A stretch of DNA of 64,000 nt from G036327475 sp036327475 (GCF_036327475.1 NZ_CP132913.1:1798001-1862000), one strand, 5' to 3'; counted from the first letter of the stretch, positions 47,396 to 57,880 are shown. Program-made: numbers and translations. The notes: a model not told the origin generated them from the letters alone.

Positions 47396-48968
47396 TACCG
47401 TTTGGCAGGTGCGGGCGTTGCGTCGTCGTATCGCAGTCCGTGTTGCGCCTTATCGCGCGCTGCTGCTAGCATTCAGCGGTGGGCTCGATTCGACGGTATT
47501 ACTGGATGCCCTCACCGCGCTGCGTGACGGTGATGACGCTCTGGATGGCGCAGATGCGCCAGGGCTACGAGCGGTTCATGTTCATCATGGATTAAGCCGC
47601 CACGCCGATCGTTGGGCCGCCCATTGCGCGAATGAATGCCGCAGGCGCGACGTCGTGCTTAGCACGGCGCATGTGGTGCTCGACGGGACACCAGAGGGCC
47701 TGGAGGCGGCTGCGCGCAGCGCCCGTTATCAGGCACTAGCGGCGATACTGTGGGACAACGAAGTGTTGCTTACCGCCCAACATCAAGACGATCAGGCGGA
47801 AACGCTGCTACTGGCGCTTAAACGTGGTAGTGGTCCGACAGGCCTGGCGGCGATGGCGGCGGATGCACCATTTCACGGCCGCCGCCTGGTGCGGCCCCTG
47901 TTGGAGTGCGGCCGGGCGGAGCTGGAAGCGTACGCCCGTGCACGCGGGCTCCGCTGGATTAAGGATGACAGCAATAACGACCTGCGGTTTGATCGCAATT
48001 TTCTGCGCCTGCGGATCCTGCCATTACTGCGGCAGCGCTGGCCGCAATTTGCCGCCGCCGTGGCGCGCAGCGCGCAGTTTTGCGCCAAGCAGGAGCGGCT
48101 CTTGGATGAACTGCTTGAGGAGACGCTAGAGACGCTTACTCTGCCAGACGGGTCGCTGCGTTTGACGGCACTAACGGCGATGAGCGATATCCGGCGCGCA
48201 GCCGTTTTACGGCGCTGGTTGGCCAGCCGCGGCGTGAGAATGCCATCACACCAGCAATTGGATCGTCTGTGGCACGAAGTGGCGCTCAGCCGGCGCGATG
48301 CGGTTGCACAAATACAGCTTGGCGACTGGCAGGTACGACGCTTTCGCAACTGTCTGTATGTGCTGCCGCAATTGCCGGCTCTTCCCGATGGCGTGACGAT
48401 AGTGCCCTGGCCGCCGCAAAGCGAGAAGCTTATGTTGCCCGCAGGGCTGGGAATCCTCCATCGATACCCGGAGAGCTTGAACAGCGTAGCACAGAGCATC
48501 GCTAACGCGCCACCGATGCCTAACAACGTCCCACGGGGGCGGATGGATGTCATGGATGTCGATGCCGTAATCGTCGCCGCAGGAGGGATTGTCGTCAACA
48601 CTGACGGTGTCGCCAGTGCGGCGCTATCCGAGGCTGTGGTGCGCGCACCGCGGTCCTACGAACGGGTGTCGGTACGCTTTGGTCCTGTGCGCGGTCTGCT
48701 GTATATCACCGGGCGCCGGCGCGGGCGAACATTGAAAAAAATCTGGCAAGAACTGGCTATTCCTCCGTGGCGACGCAGTAGCACGCCGATGCTGTTTTAT
48801 AATGAACAGCTTATCGCGGCGCTGGGGGTATTTGTCACCTGGGAGGGCACGGCGCGGGAATCGGAGGGGCGATGGCATCTGTTTTGGCGGGCGGACAGCA
48901 CTGAGGTAAAATCTGTCGTGCCAGAAGACGGTGGCCAGGACGGCGTGGGTGGTGGCAAACGAGGATAG
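47385..48968 (+). CDS. tilS: tRNA(Ile)-lysidine synthetase, extended form
   Basis: Essential enzyme that turns C34 of the CAU tRNA-Ile into lysidine so it reads AUA. From the ATG at 47385 it is 527 residues, against 432 in E. coli. The PP-loop LAFSGGLDSTVLLDAL, LRAVHVHHGLSRHAD and TAQHQDDQAETLLLALKRGS are intact, as is the C-terminal module (GRRRGRTLKKIWQELAIPPW, FYNEQLIAALGVFVT). The extra length is mainly a stretch between LPAGLG and VSVRFGPVRG of about 50 residues (rich in Asn, Pro, Val) plus a C-terminal tail of Gly and charged residues. It overlaps yaeR. Confidence 0.94.
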   Translation: MKPNTVWQVRALRRRIAVRVAPYRALLLAFSGGLDSTVLLDALTALRDGDDALDGADAPGLRAVHVHHGLSRHADRWAAHCANECRRRDVVLSTAHVVLDGTPEGLEAAARSARYQALAAILWDNEVLLTAQHQDDQAETLLLALKRGSGPTGLAAMAADAPFHGRRLVRPLLECGRAELEAYARARGLRWIKDDSNNDLRFDRNFLRLRILPLLRQRWPQFAAAVARSAQFCAKQERLLDELLEETLETLTLPDGSLRLTALTAMSDIRRAAVLRRWLASRGVRMPSHQQLDRLWHEVALSRRDAVAQIQLGDWQVRRFRNCLYVLPQLPALPDGVTIVPWPPQSEKLMLPAGLGILHRYPESLNSVAQSIANAPPMPNNVPRGRMDVMDVDAVIVAAGGIVVNTDGVASAALSEAVVRAPRSYERVSVRFGPVRGLLYITGRRRGRTLKKIWQELAIPPWRRSSTPMLFYNEQLIAALGVFVTWEGTARESEGRWHLFWRADSTEVKSVVPEDGGQDGVGGGKRG

Positions 48969-49024
48969 CAAAAGCGATTAACGGTAAGCGGGCAGCCGTA
49001 GCGTCCCGCTCAAGTGAGGTGGAA

Positions 49025-49285
49025 TTATTCTGCGCTGACCACTACGGTGCCCAACTCGGGATGTGTGAAGCTGGCAATGTGATCCAACCGGATGTCCTGG
49101 CTAACGCTCCCCTGTTCAATGACCAGATATTCAACACGCCTCCTCGACAACATTTCGCGTGCCATGCCAGTCACTGTTTCCCCATTACGGAGCGTAAGGT
49201 TCAATACCCAATGGTGCGTACAGGCGAGATCAAGATTATCGTAATCATCACAGTTAATGGGCTGATATTCTTCATTCATAATCAT
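49025..49285 (-). CDS. rof: Rho-binding antiterminator Rof
   Basis: Intact, 86 residues (E. coli 84). Rof (YaeO) binds Rho and blocks termination. It matches in the conserved core (EYQPINCDDYDNLDLAC, RVEYLVIEQG, LDHIASFTHPELGTVVV). The ATG at 49285 has AGGTGA just upstream on the minus strand; the ATG six bases later (MNEEYQ) is the alternative and aligns with the E. coli start. The usual partner yaeP, which would lie upstream, cannot be found. Confidence 0.93.
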   Translation of the reverse strand: MIMNEEYQPINCDDYDNLDLACTHHWVLNLTLRNGETVTGMAREMLSRRRVEYLVIEQGSVSQDIRLDHIASFTHPELGTVVVSAE

Positions 49286-49424
49286 AAGCGATCACCTACA
49301 TTTATTGGACGGTAAATGTCGCCTGTCCCCTGAGGAAGGATACACAGCCATTCACCGGTAATCCCGCACATCAATCAACAGTTATCACTTAAGCGACTAT
49401 AGCACAGCCCCCCTTTTTTCCTGG

Positions 49425-49850
49425 AAGAAAAGGTGGCGGAAGATCTGAAAACCGGCGCTGCTGGCATGGCTTGGGCATGTTGACGATCGTCTTGAATTTA
49501 CTTGCGGCTTAGCGCGGAAGATGAGCTCGCGCTGATGAGCTCGCGCTGTGGTTGCGAAATAACCACTGAGAAGTGCAATGGTGGATCAAGCCGGGCTTAC
49601 CGGATGATACGCAAAGCGAGTTATCAGGCTCGCTCCAGGTAGTGCTGTACACCTATAATGTGCGTGCCGCTTGGGTTTGGTGGCAGCAAAACCAACCGCT
49701 TTGCCCACGCATGGGAATTTGTCGGTACGCTTTATCGACGACGGGCAGTTAAACGTGCGGGCGAATCTGGCGCAGCGTAATATGGTGCTACAGGCGACGC
49801 TGTGGAGGGGTTAATCTGGTTGTGAAATGCCGACAGTCAGCTAGAAGTAA
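49425..49850 (+). pseudogene. yaeQ: YaeQ family protein remnant
   Basis: Frame-shifted blocks ALLAWLGHVDDRLEFTCGLS, VALYTYNVRAAWVWWQQNQ-like and VGTLYRRRA-like sequence correspond to YaeQ (PD-(D/E)XK-like protein of unknown function). The N-terminal third is missing and a 14-base tandem duplication lies inside. Position after rof is standard; arfB, which normally follows, is not visible. Confidence 0.7.
49521..49548. repeat. 14-base tandem duplication in the yaeQ relic
   Basis: ATGAGCTCGCGCTG occurs twice head to tail (49521-49534, 49535-49548). Confidence 0.9.
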
Positions 49851-49989
49851 GTGCGCCTATCAAGCCAGTCAGAATGGTCCGGAAAATACGCCATTCTTCT
49901 CCACGCGACAAATGAATCAAACTTTGATTGAGTTTGAGTGTAATAAGATCATCAACCACCTTCTCGCTAACCAAAAGCTAAATGAGAAC

Positions 49990-50590
49990 CGGGTGAAAAG
50001 ATTGATATTATTGATTGTCATTACGCTCAGCGGCAGCGTGTTGCCCGTCTGCCACATTGCGCCGCCGGCGGATAGGGCCTTTAGTCCAATGCAGCAGTAT
50101 TATCGCCGGGCGAGAACCGCGAGGCCATTCATTAAACCTCACTTTCCTAGCAGAAATAGCACCTTCGTCATGCGACAGCACTTTACCATCGGCACGCACT
50201 TAGGCTGCATGCAGTCAAGCGTAGGGCGATGCCGGTAAAAGTGCTTTTCTACCGTCAAGCAATTCGCTGGAAATGTTAGATGCGTGATGATCTCTTCCGC
50301 CGGCTGCCGTTTTTCTACTTCTACCTCCGCTCGAGTAATGACTTGACGCGGCGCCTGCGCACGGGCGAACTGCGATAATCGCACACTTTAAAGACGCTGA
50401 CCTGCGAAGGTACTCGCGGTGCGGCTGACTGCCGTCATCTGTCTGCGGCATGCCAGTGAACATCGCCCGGCAAATGACAGCGCTACAATCCCCGTCCGGA
50501 TATCCAGACGGTCCCAACCCAAAGACCCTTCAGTGGTAACTGCTACGTTGACTTTCCGTGCGGCAGGGGTATGCGTTATCATTTATAGGG
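49990..50590 (+). pseudogene. nlpE: Outer-membrane lipoprotein NlpE (CutF) remnant
   Basis: A signal-like start (VKRLILLIVITLSGSVLPVC, with the lipobox region degraded) is followed by FSPMQQYY and TSLFLAE.GTFVMRQHF-like sequence in shifting frames, as in the conserved DCEGIETSLFLEKDGT region, then poorer matches to about 50590. NlpE senses surface contact and lipoprotein defects and signals to Cpx. The assignment depends on position between yaeQ and proS plus these short matches. Confidence 0.6.
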
Positions 50591-53276
50591 CAGTTGTTTT
50601 TCCTTGTATATTTCTATTGTTCTTCAAGGAGTTAAGTTATTTACCCTTAAGCATGTGTTATCTTCATATCCTCAAGCCTCTAAATCAATAAGTGTTAATG
50701 AAAGTGTAATTATTAACTTAACGTTGGTTTTTGTGCAACAATGAGTTTAACAACGTTATTGTGTGTTTATTCCGTGAGGATAATATTTTTCTAGCTGGTC
50801 TATTTATAGACCGATGGGACGGTGCGTCCTTGAAATTATATTTCAACGGTCAAGGAGGATTGATAGCATGTTGCTTATTTTCGAAGGTGTTGATAAACGA
50901 ACGCCGTTCATTACCCGCGGCCCGCAATAGGCCGGGTAAACAATAGCGGACTTGGCCATTCTATCATCGCCTGGGAAATAGTACTTAAGCGTCGACGCGA
51001 TTTCTGCGGGGTAAGCTACCCTGGCGCGGTTAACGTCGCTAGAAGCCGGCTTCCGCTGCCTTATTTTTGTCCCCAGCGCGAGTGGACTGTGGCTACCGGA
51101 TCTCCGTCGCCACGGCTGCGAAAGGGTGTCGACGCATGACGTTATTCGGAAGGCCGCCGGCGTTGTTACCTGTATACACCGCGACGCAGATGCTTGCTCA
51201 GCCCCGCGGGTTCCGACCCTCGGTCCGCAGGCTGCGCGAGCCATCCATCACAGCAGAGCAGAGCAGGGTGCAGTCGGGGTGAAGGCTCCATTGCAAGGCA
51301 ACCTCCTGGCGGCGCTGGTAAAGAGACATAACCCCTGGCGCGGCGCCGGCGCGCCACCGATGTTGTATGGCGCCCGCGTGTGCGTTGCGTCCTGAATATC
51401 AGAATTACTGGCGGCAGCTTAACATTAGAAACGTCAATTTGCGGCATTCAAGACGTACTGACGTCGTCAAAAGCCGACGTAACCTTGCTGGCATACGTTG
51501 AAGAACAGCGGCGAGCACACACGTTGTAAAACAGCACGCAATGCTGGCTATTCCACCCAGGAAGCGTTCATCGACAAGCTTGACCTCATCGCAGCCCTTA
51601 GCGTGACGTTCATGATTGAGACGGCACCTGGCGAATTTTTGCAATCCAAGATCGCTAGGATTTTACCCTACGGGACGTCATGACAGGCGATGCGCTATGC
51701 GTTTGGGCGAAAGCTGGTCGCCGCTGATCGCGTACTCCGCGTATCCAGACACTGCTTTTGACCGATAATCACAGTGTGATGAAACCGGAATTTTTTAGCA
51801 TGGCCAAATAAAGAAGCTTTTCAAGCTGCATCAGGCATTGCAAACGCAGTTACATGAAGTGACCAACGATAGTGAGATTGAAATGCCTATCTTATCATAG
51901 CGAAAAACCGGTTGGCCTGTGCATTACCGCCGCTACTGGAGGAGAAAGAGCAAAACGCGGTGGCAACGATAGACAGAAGATGGATGGACAGCGAGATAAC
52001 GGAGCAACTGATAACACTACATCAGAGGAGAGCGCTTCTGCGTGCCAGGCAATGGTTGCGCTAATTGGATCCGTTGGCGACATGCTAATTTCGCTATTCA
52101 ATGGCAGAATCTATCCATGGGCCCTTTCTGACACAATCGGTGGCGTTGTGTTCATTTATTCATGGCCATCTATCGCTGCGTCAAAAGTTAAAGTGGTTAG
52201 CATGTCGCTCGCCGCGGTGGCGGATCTACAAACGTATCAGGTTCTGCCACCACTCCCCTTTAGCGAAAGCCGCGATATTTAGCGGACGTTAATGTGCGCA
52301 AATGCAGCGCCATGGACATGATCAGCAATCGCACCCGACACTGGCTGATCAGCGCTATATCGCCCAGCATGTTCGGTGCCATCAGTTTCGGCTTGTATGT
52401 ACATATCACGCTTACGGCCGATGACGTATCGCTGAAAAACGCGCCTAGACGAACGTGCCAATGGAACTGATTTTACCGCACTAGGGTCGGGCGGCGGATG
52501 GCTATCAAGCGATGCGCGCGTTGGGCAGCCACGGCATCGACGCGAGCGGCTGGGCGATTATCCTCGTTGACAGTTCGATTTAAAGAGGGTTGTGCTAGTT
52601 TACGCCCAACAGCGCCGAGGTCATGTTGCATTAGTATCAGTCTTTACGCTTACTTGGCAACATTCGCCGTTTTTTCGCGAGCCGGCGGTCATTTCCGGGC
52701 CTAAGACTTTGAAAATGGTGCCGCGCGACTACTAACTGGCCGTATTCGACCATGCCGGCGAACTGGCAAAAATCATGCTCATCAGCCTCAGCGACGGCCT
52801 GTTTGGCAGACATCAAATAGCGCCGATTAACAGCAAGCGTGCTGCAAGATGTCCCTGGAACGGTAACGCTGGACGAGCTTACCTTCGTTGGCGATAACCT
52901 GTTGCTTGCCGATGGGCGACGGGCGCAACTGGTGATAGAAGATTATCCGGCGGTTCCCGTCATCAAATCAAATGCAGACGGCATTGATCTACGGACGGGC
53001 CACTGTCGACAACATTCTGACGCTATTGTTTGCAGTTAGCGTGCCGGGTAGAACAAAGCGAGCGGCTGGCCGCGGCCCAAGCATTTCGCTAATGCTAATG
53101 CCTTCGAGTCTATCAAAGGTCTACGCGGAGATGGAGGGCATCTAGTATATATTGGACACGGCAATGGAAAGTGGCTTTTCTTAATATACGCCGATTCGCT
53201 ACAAAACGTTTACAAACGTTGGCGCTATCGGTGCGAGGCGCGGGACGAGGTCAAAGAGACTTGGTTAATAAACTGC
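50591..53276. other. Unassigned degenerate accessory DNA, part 1
   Basis: No intact gene. The start (50.6-50.9 kb) is A+T-rich with no likely product. From 51.4 kb several frames carry plausible protein-like stretches: ITGGSLTLETSICGIQDVL (about 51405), MDSEITEQLITLHQRRALLR (about 51980), MISNRTRHWLISAISPSMFG with a hydrophobic segment (about 52317), RAADGYQAMRALGSHGIDAS (about 52490) and LQDVPGTVTLDELTFVGDNL (about 52840). They lie in the same strand but different frames, which suggests one or more long forward genes broken by frameshifts. I do not recognise the families. E. coli has yaeF here, which does not match. Confidence 0.45.
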
Positions 53277-55360
53277 ATGGAGTCAGCGCGATTTAATGAC
53301 ATCGATGGCAAAATATGCTGGCTTACCGTCAGCGTCTTCTCTGCTAGTGCTGCAAAACGGTTAAATCACATTATCCATAATTTAATGATAGATAATCACA
53401 TCTGTAAGGTCAAATTATTATTTTATGCTCTATATTTTCAGGAACAACTGGAATCCATCAACGCTTTATGTGTATCAACACCATATGCTACGCAAGATGA
53501 TGAGTTCTGCCATCTCGATACACAGCTACAGCAATATGCTAAGCATGGAGTCTGGCAGATTGATATTTCATGCACGAGGATTCGCCCTTGGATGGTCATT
53601 TTCACCCATGAATAATATGAAGATCGCCGTCCACTTTGGTGAAGAAAACGAATATTATTGATGCAGCAGTTAGGAGAACTACCCATGCAGTGCGAAATGT
53701 AGCTTCCATATCGTGAAACACACGCTTGCTTTGATGCCACCGGCGAGTTCATTTCTACAGGCGGTAAAAGAATTGCACTGTTCAGCATTGCCGCAAAACG
53801 CCTGTGAGCATGCGCTAAATATATCAGTCCATGCAAACCGGCTATCGCTCCAGCAATGCGCCGCAGTGCAGGAAACCCTGGCGCACCTCGACAGCGGTCT
53901 GCTGTCACAGCATAAACTTGAAGATATCATGCTGAATATTCAGCCCGTGGCCAATAGTGTAGCGATGAGGGATCTCCCATATGTTATTTAAGCTTGGGCG
54001 ACAATCATTTTGTCTGCTGAAACAATCATCTATTTGATAATAAGTTGGGTGAGAGGGATACTATCATTCAGGATACTATCATTAGCGCTCAGCAATTAGG
54101 GTTGTTCAATAAAGGTTTTTGTAGCAACAGGATCTGTCCTATTGGGTTTTGAACGGGGCGGTTAACGTCGAAAAGTATTGCCTTCACCCATAATACCAGC
54201 GCGCCGGGCGCAAGGTGGTGTTGGAGATAAATGAATTACATAATCACGGCATCACAAATTTCAGTGACGGGGTAGCGCGCTTTGGAATTTTCGCCGCAGA
54301 AGACATTCGGCGCAAGACATCTATAGGGAAGCGTCGTTTGGTATTTGCGGTTGCATAATTTATTGGAGCACCTATACCTGCGGTGGCATCACTTAGTCAA
54401 CGTCCGCCGACCCCATTCAGTTCTACTCTATATGTCGTTTATTTTGTCGAGACAAATATTCTCGGGCTGCTGAAAGGCATGATTGACAGTGAATCTTTCC
54501 TTGAACACTATCCAGGTTTTACGACGCCCAAGCTTATTAAAGAGGCTGTAACGCAGCTCGACGTGATACTTATTTTACGGTGAGCGGAAAATGCAGTGCG
54601 CGCTGCAACAATTTCTGGTAGAGAGCGACTACTTTCGGTTGCGCTATGCCGATCCACACCTCCCCTCTCAACCGTCTTCGCCACACGAAATAGGTCATAC
54701 AACGCTCGATGAGAGCAATAATATTGCACTAGCTCCTTTGGAGGTGTATCGCGAACTACCCCTACTGAGCCAAATTTATCTCAGTTTTCGCGCGAGCGGC
54801 GAGGAGCGCCGTTACTGGAACGCACCGTTAATATTGCCGCGCAGGAGGCAGACAACCGGCGGTGACCGAGCAAAGTAGCACAAGCGCCAAAACTTGGCCT
54901 GGGGTTCCCGTTCAAGCCGGCAAGTTGGACGGTACGCGCATCATCCATCCTCGGCGAAAAGAGAATCTTATCTATATTTATGCTAATGCGACCTACAATT
55001 TTACTTGCCATTCCCAACCGTCGCCAAACATGGGAGTAAAATCTATCAGGCGTTCCTTGATTTCTTTGTGGTTGCAAACGGATGCGCCGGCCACATTGCT
55101 GCCTCAATGGAGAAACGCCCTTTTGACTGTGCCGCTAGTGATTATCCAGATACTGGAAAATGACACGCGGATGATCATACGGGAAATTGGCCCGCTACAT
55201 TGCCCAGGAAATAAAACGACTATGCTGCGTGCCTCAAAGTCGGTGAAAACAGGGGAAGTGATACAGCCGGTCAACTAAGCTGATGAAAATCCGATCTATG
55301 CTGGCCCGGACTGTCTGAAACTTAACCGATTAGCGGCGAGTGTAGTGTAGTATTGATGGA
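53277..55360. other. Unassigned degenerate accessory DNA, part 2
   Basis: Further short forward frames, A+T-richer than the conserved block: 53277-53615 (112 codons, ending in a frame shared with a second reading of 78 codons that contains FALGWSFSPMNNMKIAVHFG), 53713-53991 (92 codons, CEHALNISVHANRLSLQQ), 54383-54583 (66 codons, ETNILGLLKGMIDSESFLEH), 54591-54878 and 54862-55278. None has a recognisable motif, signal peptide or good ribosome site. An imperfect 15-base tandem duplication lies at 54056-54085. Degenerate genes of an island are more likely than new intact genes. Confidence 0.45.
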
Positions 55361-55413
55361 TGATGAGACGTGCTCGCCAGGCTTCGCACGAATGAGGTGC
55401 GTAGTGTCTTGTT

Positions 55414-57132
55414 TTATTTCGCGGCAGTGATTTTATCGACGAGAAAACCAACAATCGCGCTAAGTTTGATCATCTGCTTTTCACCGCTTCGACGGTTTTT
55501 ATACTCGATTTCATCTACATCCAGATCGCGATCGCCTATTACTAACTGGTGCGGTATCCCGATGAGCTCCATATCGGCAAACATCACGCCAGGACGCTCT
55601 TTACGATCATCGAGCAAAACGTCAATACCGCGCGCCTGCAACTGCCGATAAAGATCTTCCGCCACTTCTTTCACCCGGAAGGATTTATGCATATTTATGG
55701 GCAAAATGGCGACGTTGAATGGTGCCAGGGCTTCCGGCCATAAAATGCCACGCTCGTCGTGGTTTTGCTCGATAGCGGCCGCCACCACGCGGGTGATACC
55801 GATGCCGTAGCAGCCCATGGTCAGTGTTTGATTGCGGCCGTCTTCACCCTGCACGGAAGCTTTCATCATTTCTGAATATTTAGTGCCCAACTGAAAAATA
55901 TGGCCCACTTCGATCCCGCGCTTGATTTGCAGTGTGCCGTTACCGTCCGGGCTGATATCGCCGTCAACAACTTTGCGTAGGTCGGCTACCGGAGGCAGCG
56001 GCAAATCCCGTTCCCAGTTGATGCCGAAGAAGTGTTTCCCCTTGACGTTGGCGCCGGCGGCGAAATCACTCATCACCGCCACGCTACGGTCGATAACCAG
56101 CGGCAGGTTCACCAGCCAAAGCGAGCCAGGACCTGCGTCGACCGCCAGACGGATTTCCTCTTCGCTGACGAACGTCAACGGGACAGCGACCTGCGGCAAT
56201 TTCTCGGCTTTGACGTCATTGAGCTGATGATCGCCGCGGACAATCAGCGCCACCAGCGGATGATCGGCATCTTCGCAGGCTCGGACCAGCAGCGTCTTGA
56301 CGGTTTTTTCCACCGGCAGTGAAAATTGCGCCACCAGTTCGGCGATGGTGCGAGCGCCGGGGGTGTCCACCAACCGCATCTCTTCGCTGGGTGCGGCGCG
56401 AGTGATAGCTGGGGCAATCGCCTCTGCCAGTTCGATATTAGCGGCGTAGTCTGACGCGGTCGAGAAAACGATATCGTCCTCACCGCTGTCGGCCAGCACC
56501 TGAAACTCGTGTGATGCGCTGCCGCCGATGGAGCCGGTATCCGCCTGCACTGCGCGAAATTCTAGCCCCATACGGGTGAAAATAGCGCTATAGGCCTGAT
56601 ACATAGCATCATAAGTCGCCTGAAGCGACGCTTGGCTGGTGTGGAAGGAATAGGCGTCTTTCATTATAAACTCCCGCGAACGCATGATGCCGAAACGTGG
56701 ACGCACTTCGTCGCGGAATTTGGTCTGGATCTGATAGAAATTCAATGGCAACTGCTTATAGGAGCTGACCTCATTGCGAATAAGGTCGGTTATCACCTCT
56801 TCATGTGTGGGGCCAAGGACAAACGGCCGAGCGTCGCGATCGGTAAACCGCAGCAGTTCCTGGCCATACTGGACCAAACGTCCGCTTTCCTGCCACAGAT
56901 CCGCCGGCTGCACTACCGGCATGGCCACTTCAATAGCGCCGGCGTTGTTCATCTCTTCGCGCACTATATTTTCCACTTTACGTAGCACGCGAAAACCAGT
57001 GGGTAGCCAGCTATACAGGCCGGACGCCAGCTTACGAATCATCCCAGCGCGCAGCATCAGCTTATGGCTGACCACTTCTGCATCGGCGGGGACTTCTTTA
57101 AGGGTAGATAGCAGATATTGGCTAGTACGCAT
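55414..57132 (-). CDS. proS: Prolyl-tRNA synthetase
   Basis: Intact, 572 residues as in E. coli. Class II synthetase of bacterial type, with catalytic motifs (LRAGMIRKLASGLYSWLPTG, motif 2 FRDEVRPRFGIMRSREF, motif 3 TMGCYGIGITRVVAA), an editing domain inserted in the middle (LVALIVRGDHQLNDVKAEK region) and a C-terminal anticodon-binding domain (QARGIDVLLDDRKERPGVMF). I start at MRTSQYLLSTLKEVP (57132), matching the family; an in-frame start 18 bases upstream is less likely. It is isolated: degenerate DNA on one side, trmO relic on the other. Confidence 0.97.
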   Translation of the reverse strand: MRTSQYLLSTLKEVPADAEVVSHKLMLRAGMIRKLASGLYSWLPTGFRVLRKVENIVREEMNNAGAIEVAMPVVQPADLWQESGRLVQYGQELLRFTDRDARPFVLGPTHEEVITDLIRNEVSSYKQLPLNFYQIQTKFRDEVRPRFGIMRSREFIMKDAYSFHTSQASLQATYDAMYQAYSAIFTRMGLEFRAVQADTGSIGGSASHEFQVLADSGEDDIVFSTASDYAANIELAEAIAPAITRAAPSEEMRLVDTPGARTIAELVAQFSLPVEKTVKTLLVRACEDADHPLVALIVRGDHQLNDVKAEKLPQVAVPLTFVSEEEIRLAVDAGPGSLWLVNLPLVIDRSVAVMSDFAAGANVKGKHFFGINWERDLPLPPVADLRKVVDGDISPDGNGTLQIKRGIEVGHIFQLGTKYSEMMKASVQGEDGRNQTLTMGCYGIGITRVVAAAIEQNHDERGILWPEALAPFNVAILPINMHKSFRVKEVAEDLYRQLQARGIDVLLDDRKERPGVMFADMELIGIPHQLVIGDRDLDVDEIEYKNRRSGEKQMIKLSAIVGFLVDKITAAK

Positions 57133-57374
57133 GTTAGTTAGGTTCCACAAAAGCGGCTGAGTGGCCGTAGGTTGCCAGCAGGCAGCAAAAATAATGAAAG
57201 TGATATAGTCTACCAGCGCCTGCCGACGACCAAAAAGACCAGAAATTTAATCCATTATCCCGTCTGCGTAGCCGGATTCGGGCTCGGCGATCGGGCCTGC
57301 AACGTCAGTATCGCTCCCAGCAACTATCCCATGGCGATAACCTCGCTAGTCGTCTCGCTCATGCGCCAGCGTGA

Positions 57375-57610
57375 CATTAAAAGCCAGCAGTGCCGCAGCA
57401 TACTTCCCCACGCCGGCATTCCCAAGCGGGTGATAGGCGGGACAAGGATCCCACGCTAGAACATCGTCGATACATTCCCGCTGAAAAACAAACGGAAGCA
57501 AAATATGGCTGAACTCCGTTAGGTCGCGTACCGCTTCCGTTAATTATAGGAATGCAGCTCGCCGCCGCCGCCGGCTAGCACGGCACGACGAACTTTATGG
57601 TGAGCGGACA
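57375..57610 (-). pseudogene. trmO: tRNA (N6-threonylcarbamoyladenosine) methyltransferase remnant
   Basis: Minus-strand pieces GGGGELHSYN, RDLTEFSHILLPFVFQRE and DDVLAWDPCPAYHPLGNAG match N-terminal and C-terminal parts of TrmO (TsaA, YaeB), which methylates t6A37 in some tRNAs. The central SAM-binding part with RPNPIG is deleted, joining the two ends. It lies between proS and rcsF as in E. coli. Confidence 0.65.
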
Positions 57611-57619
57611 ACGCCTATT

Positions 57620-57880
57620 TGAGGTCATTGCGAAACGAACGCTGAGCGCGGTTCCCTGGCAAATGGCCTGCTGATAGCAGCCAGAGACAGCGCTCACGAT
57701 CTAGCACTGATGCAGTAACACGCCGTTGCCTTTCATCACGGCGCCGTGGATTTGCATATTGCGGCGCGCGGCATTGATAATTGGCGGCGAATCTTGGAGG
57801 CTGACTTTACAGGTTGAGCCATATACCTCGCCCAGATCACGGAACGACTTGCCTACTAGCCCTTTCAGGCGCCGTGTGGC
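57620..57880 (-). pseudogene. rcsF: Outer-membrane stress sensor lipoprotein RcsF remnant
   Basis: The C-terminal domain is almost fully open on the minus strand and matches RcsF (LVGKSFRDLGEVYGSTCKVS, ARRNMQIHGAVMKGNGVLLH, VSGCYQQAICQGTALSV), including cysteines of its disulphides, but one codon is a stop (QC followed by TAG). The N-terminal signal peptide, lipobox and proline-rich part are not recognisable. RcsF passes envelope stress signals from BamA and LPS to the Rcs phosphorelay. Decay seems recent compared with trmO. Confidence 0.8.

Noticed and set aside
50591..55360. Type III secretion, autotransporter or toxin genes in the unassigned segment
   Set aside because: Some stretches looked suggestive by length or composition, but no diagnostic motif (ATPase loop, secretin, barrel end, needle motif) could be found. 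Naming a system would be guessing.
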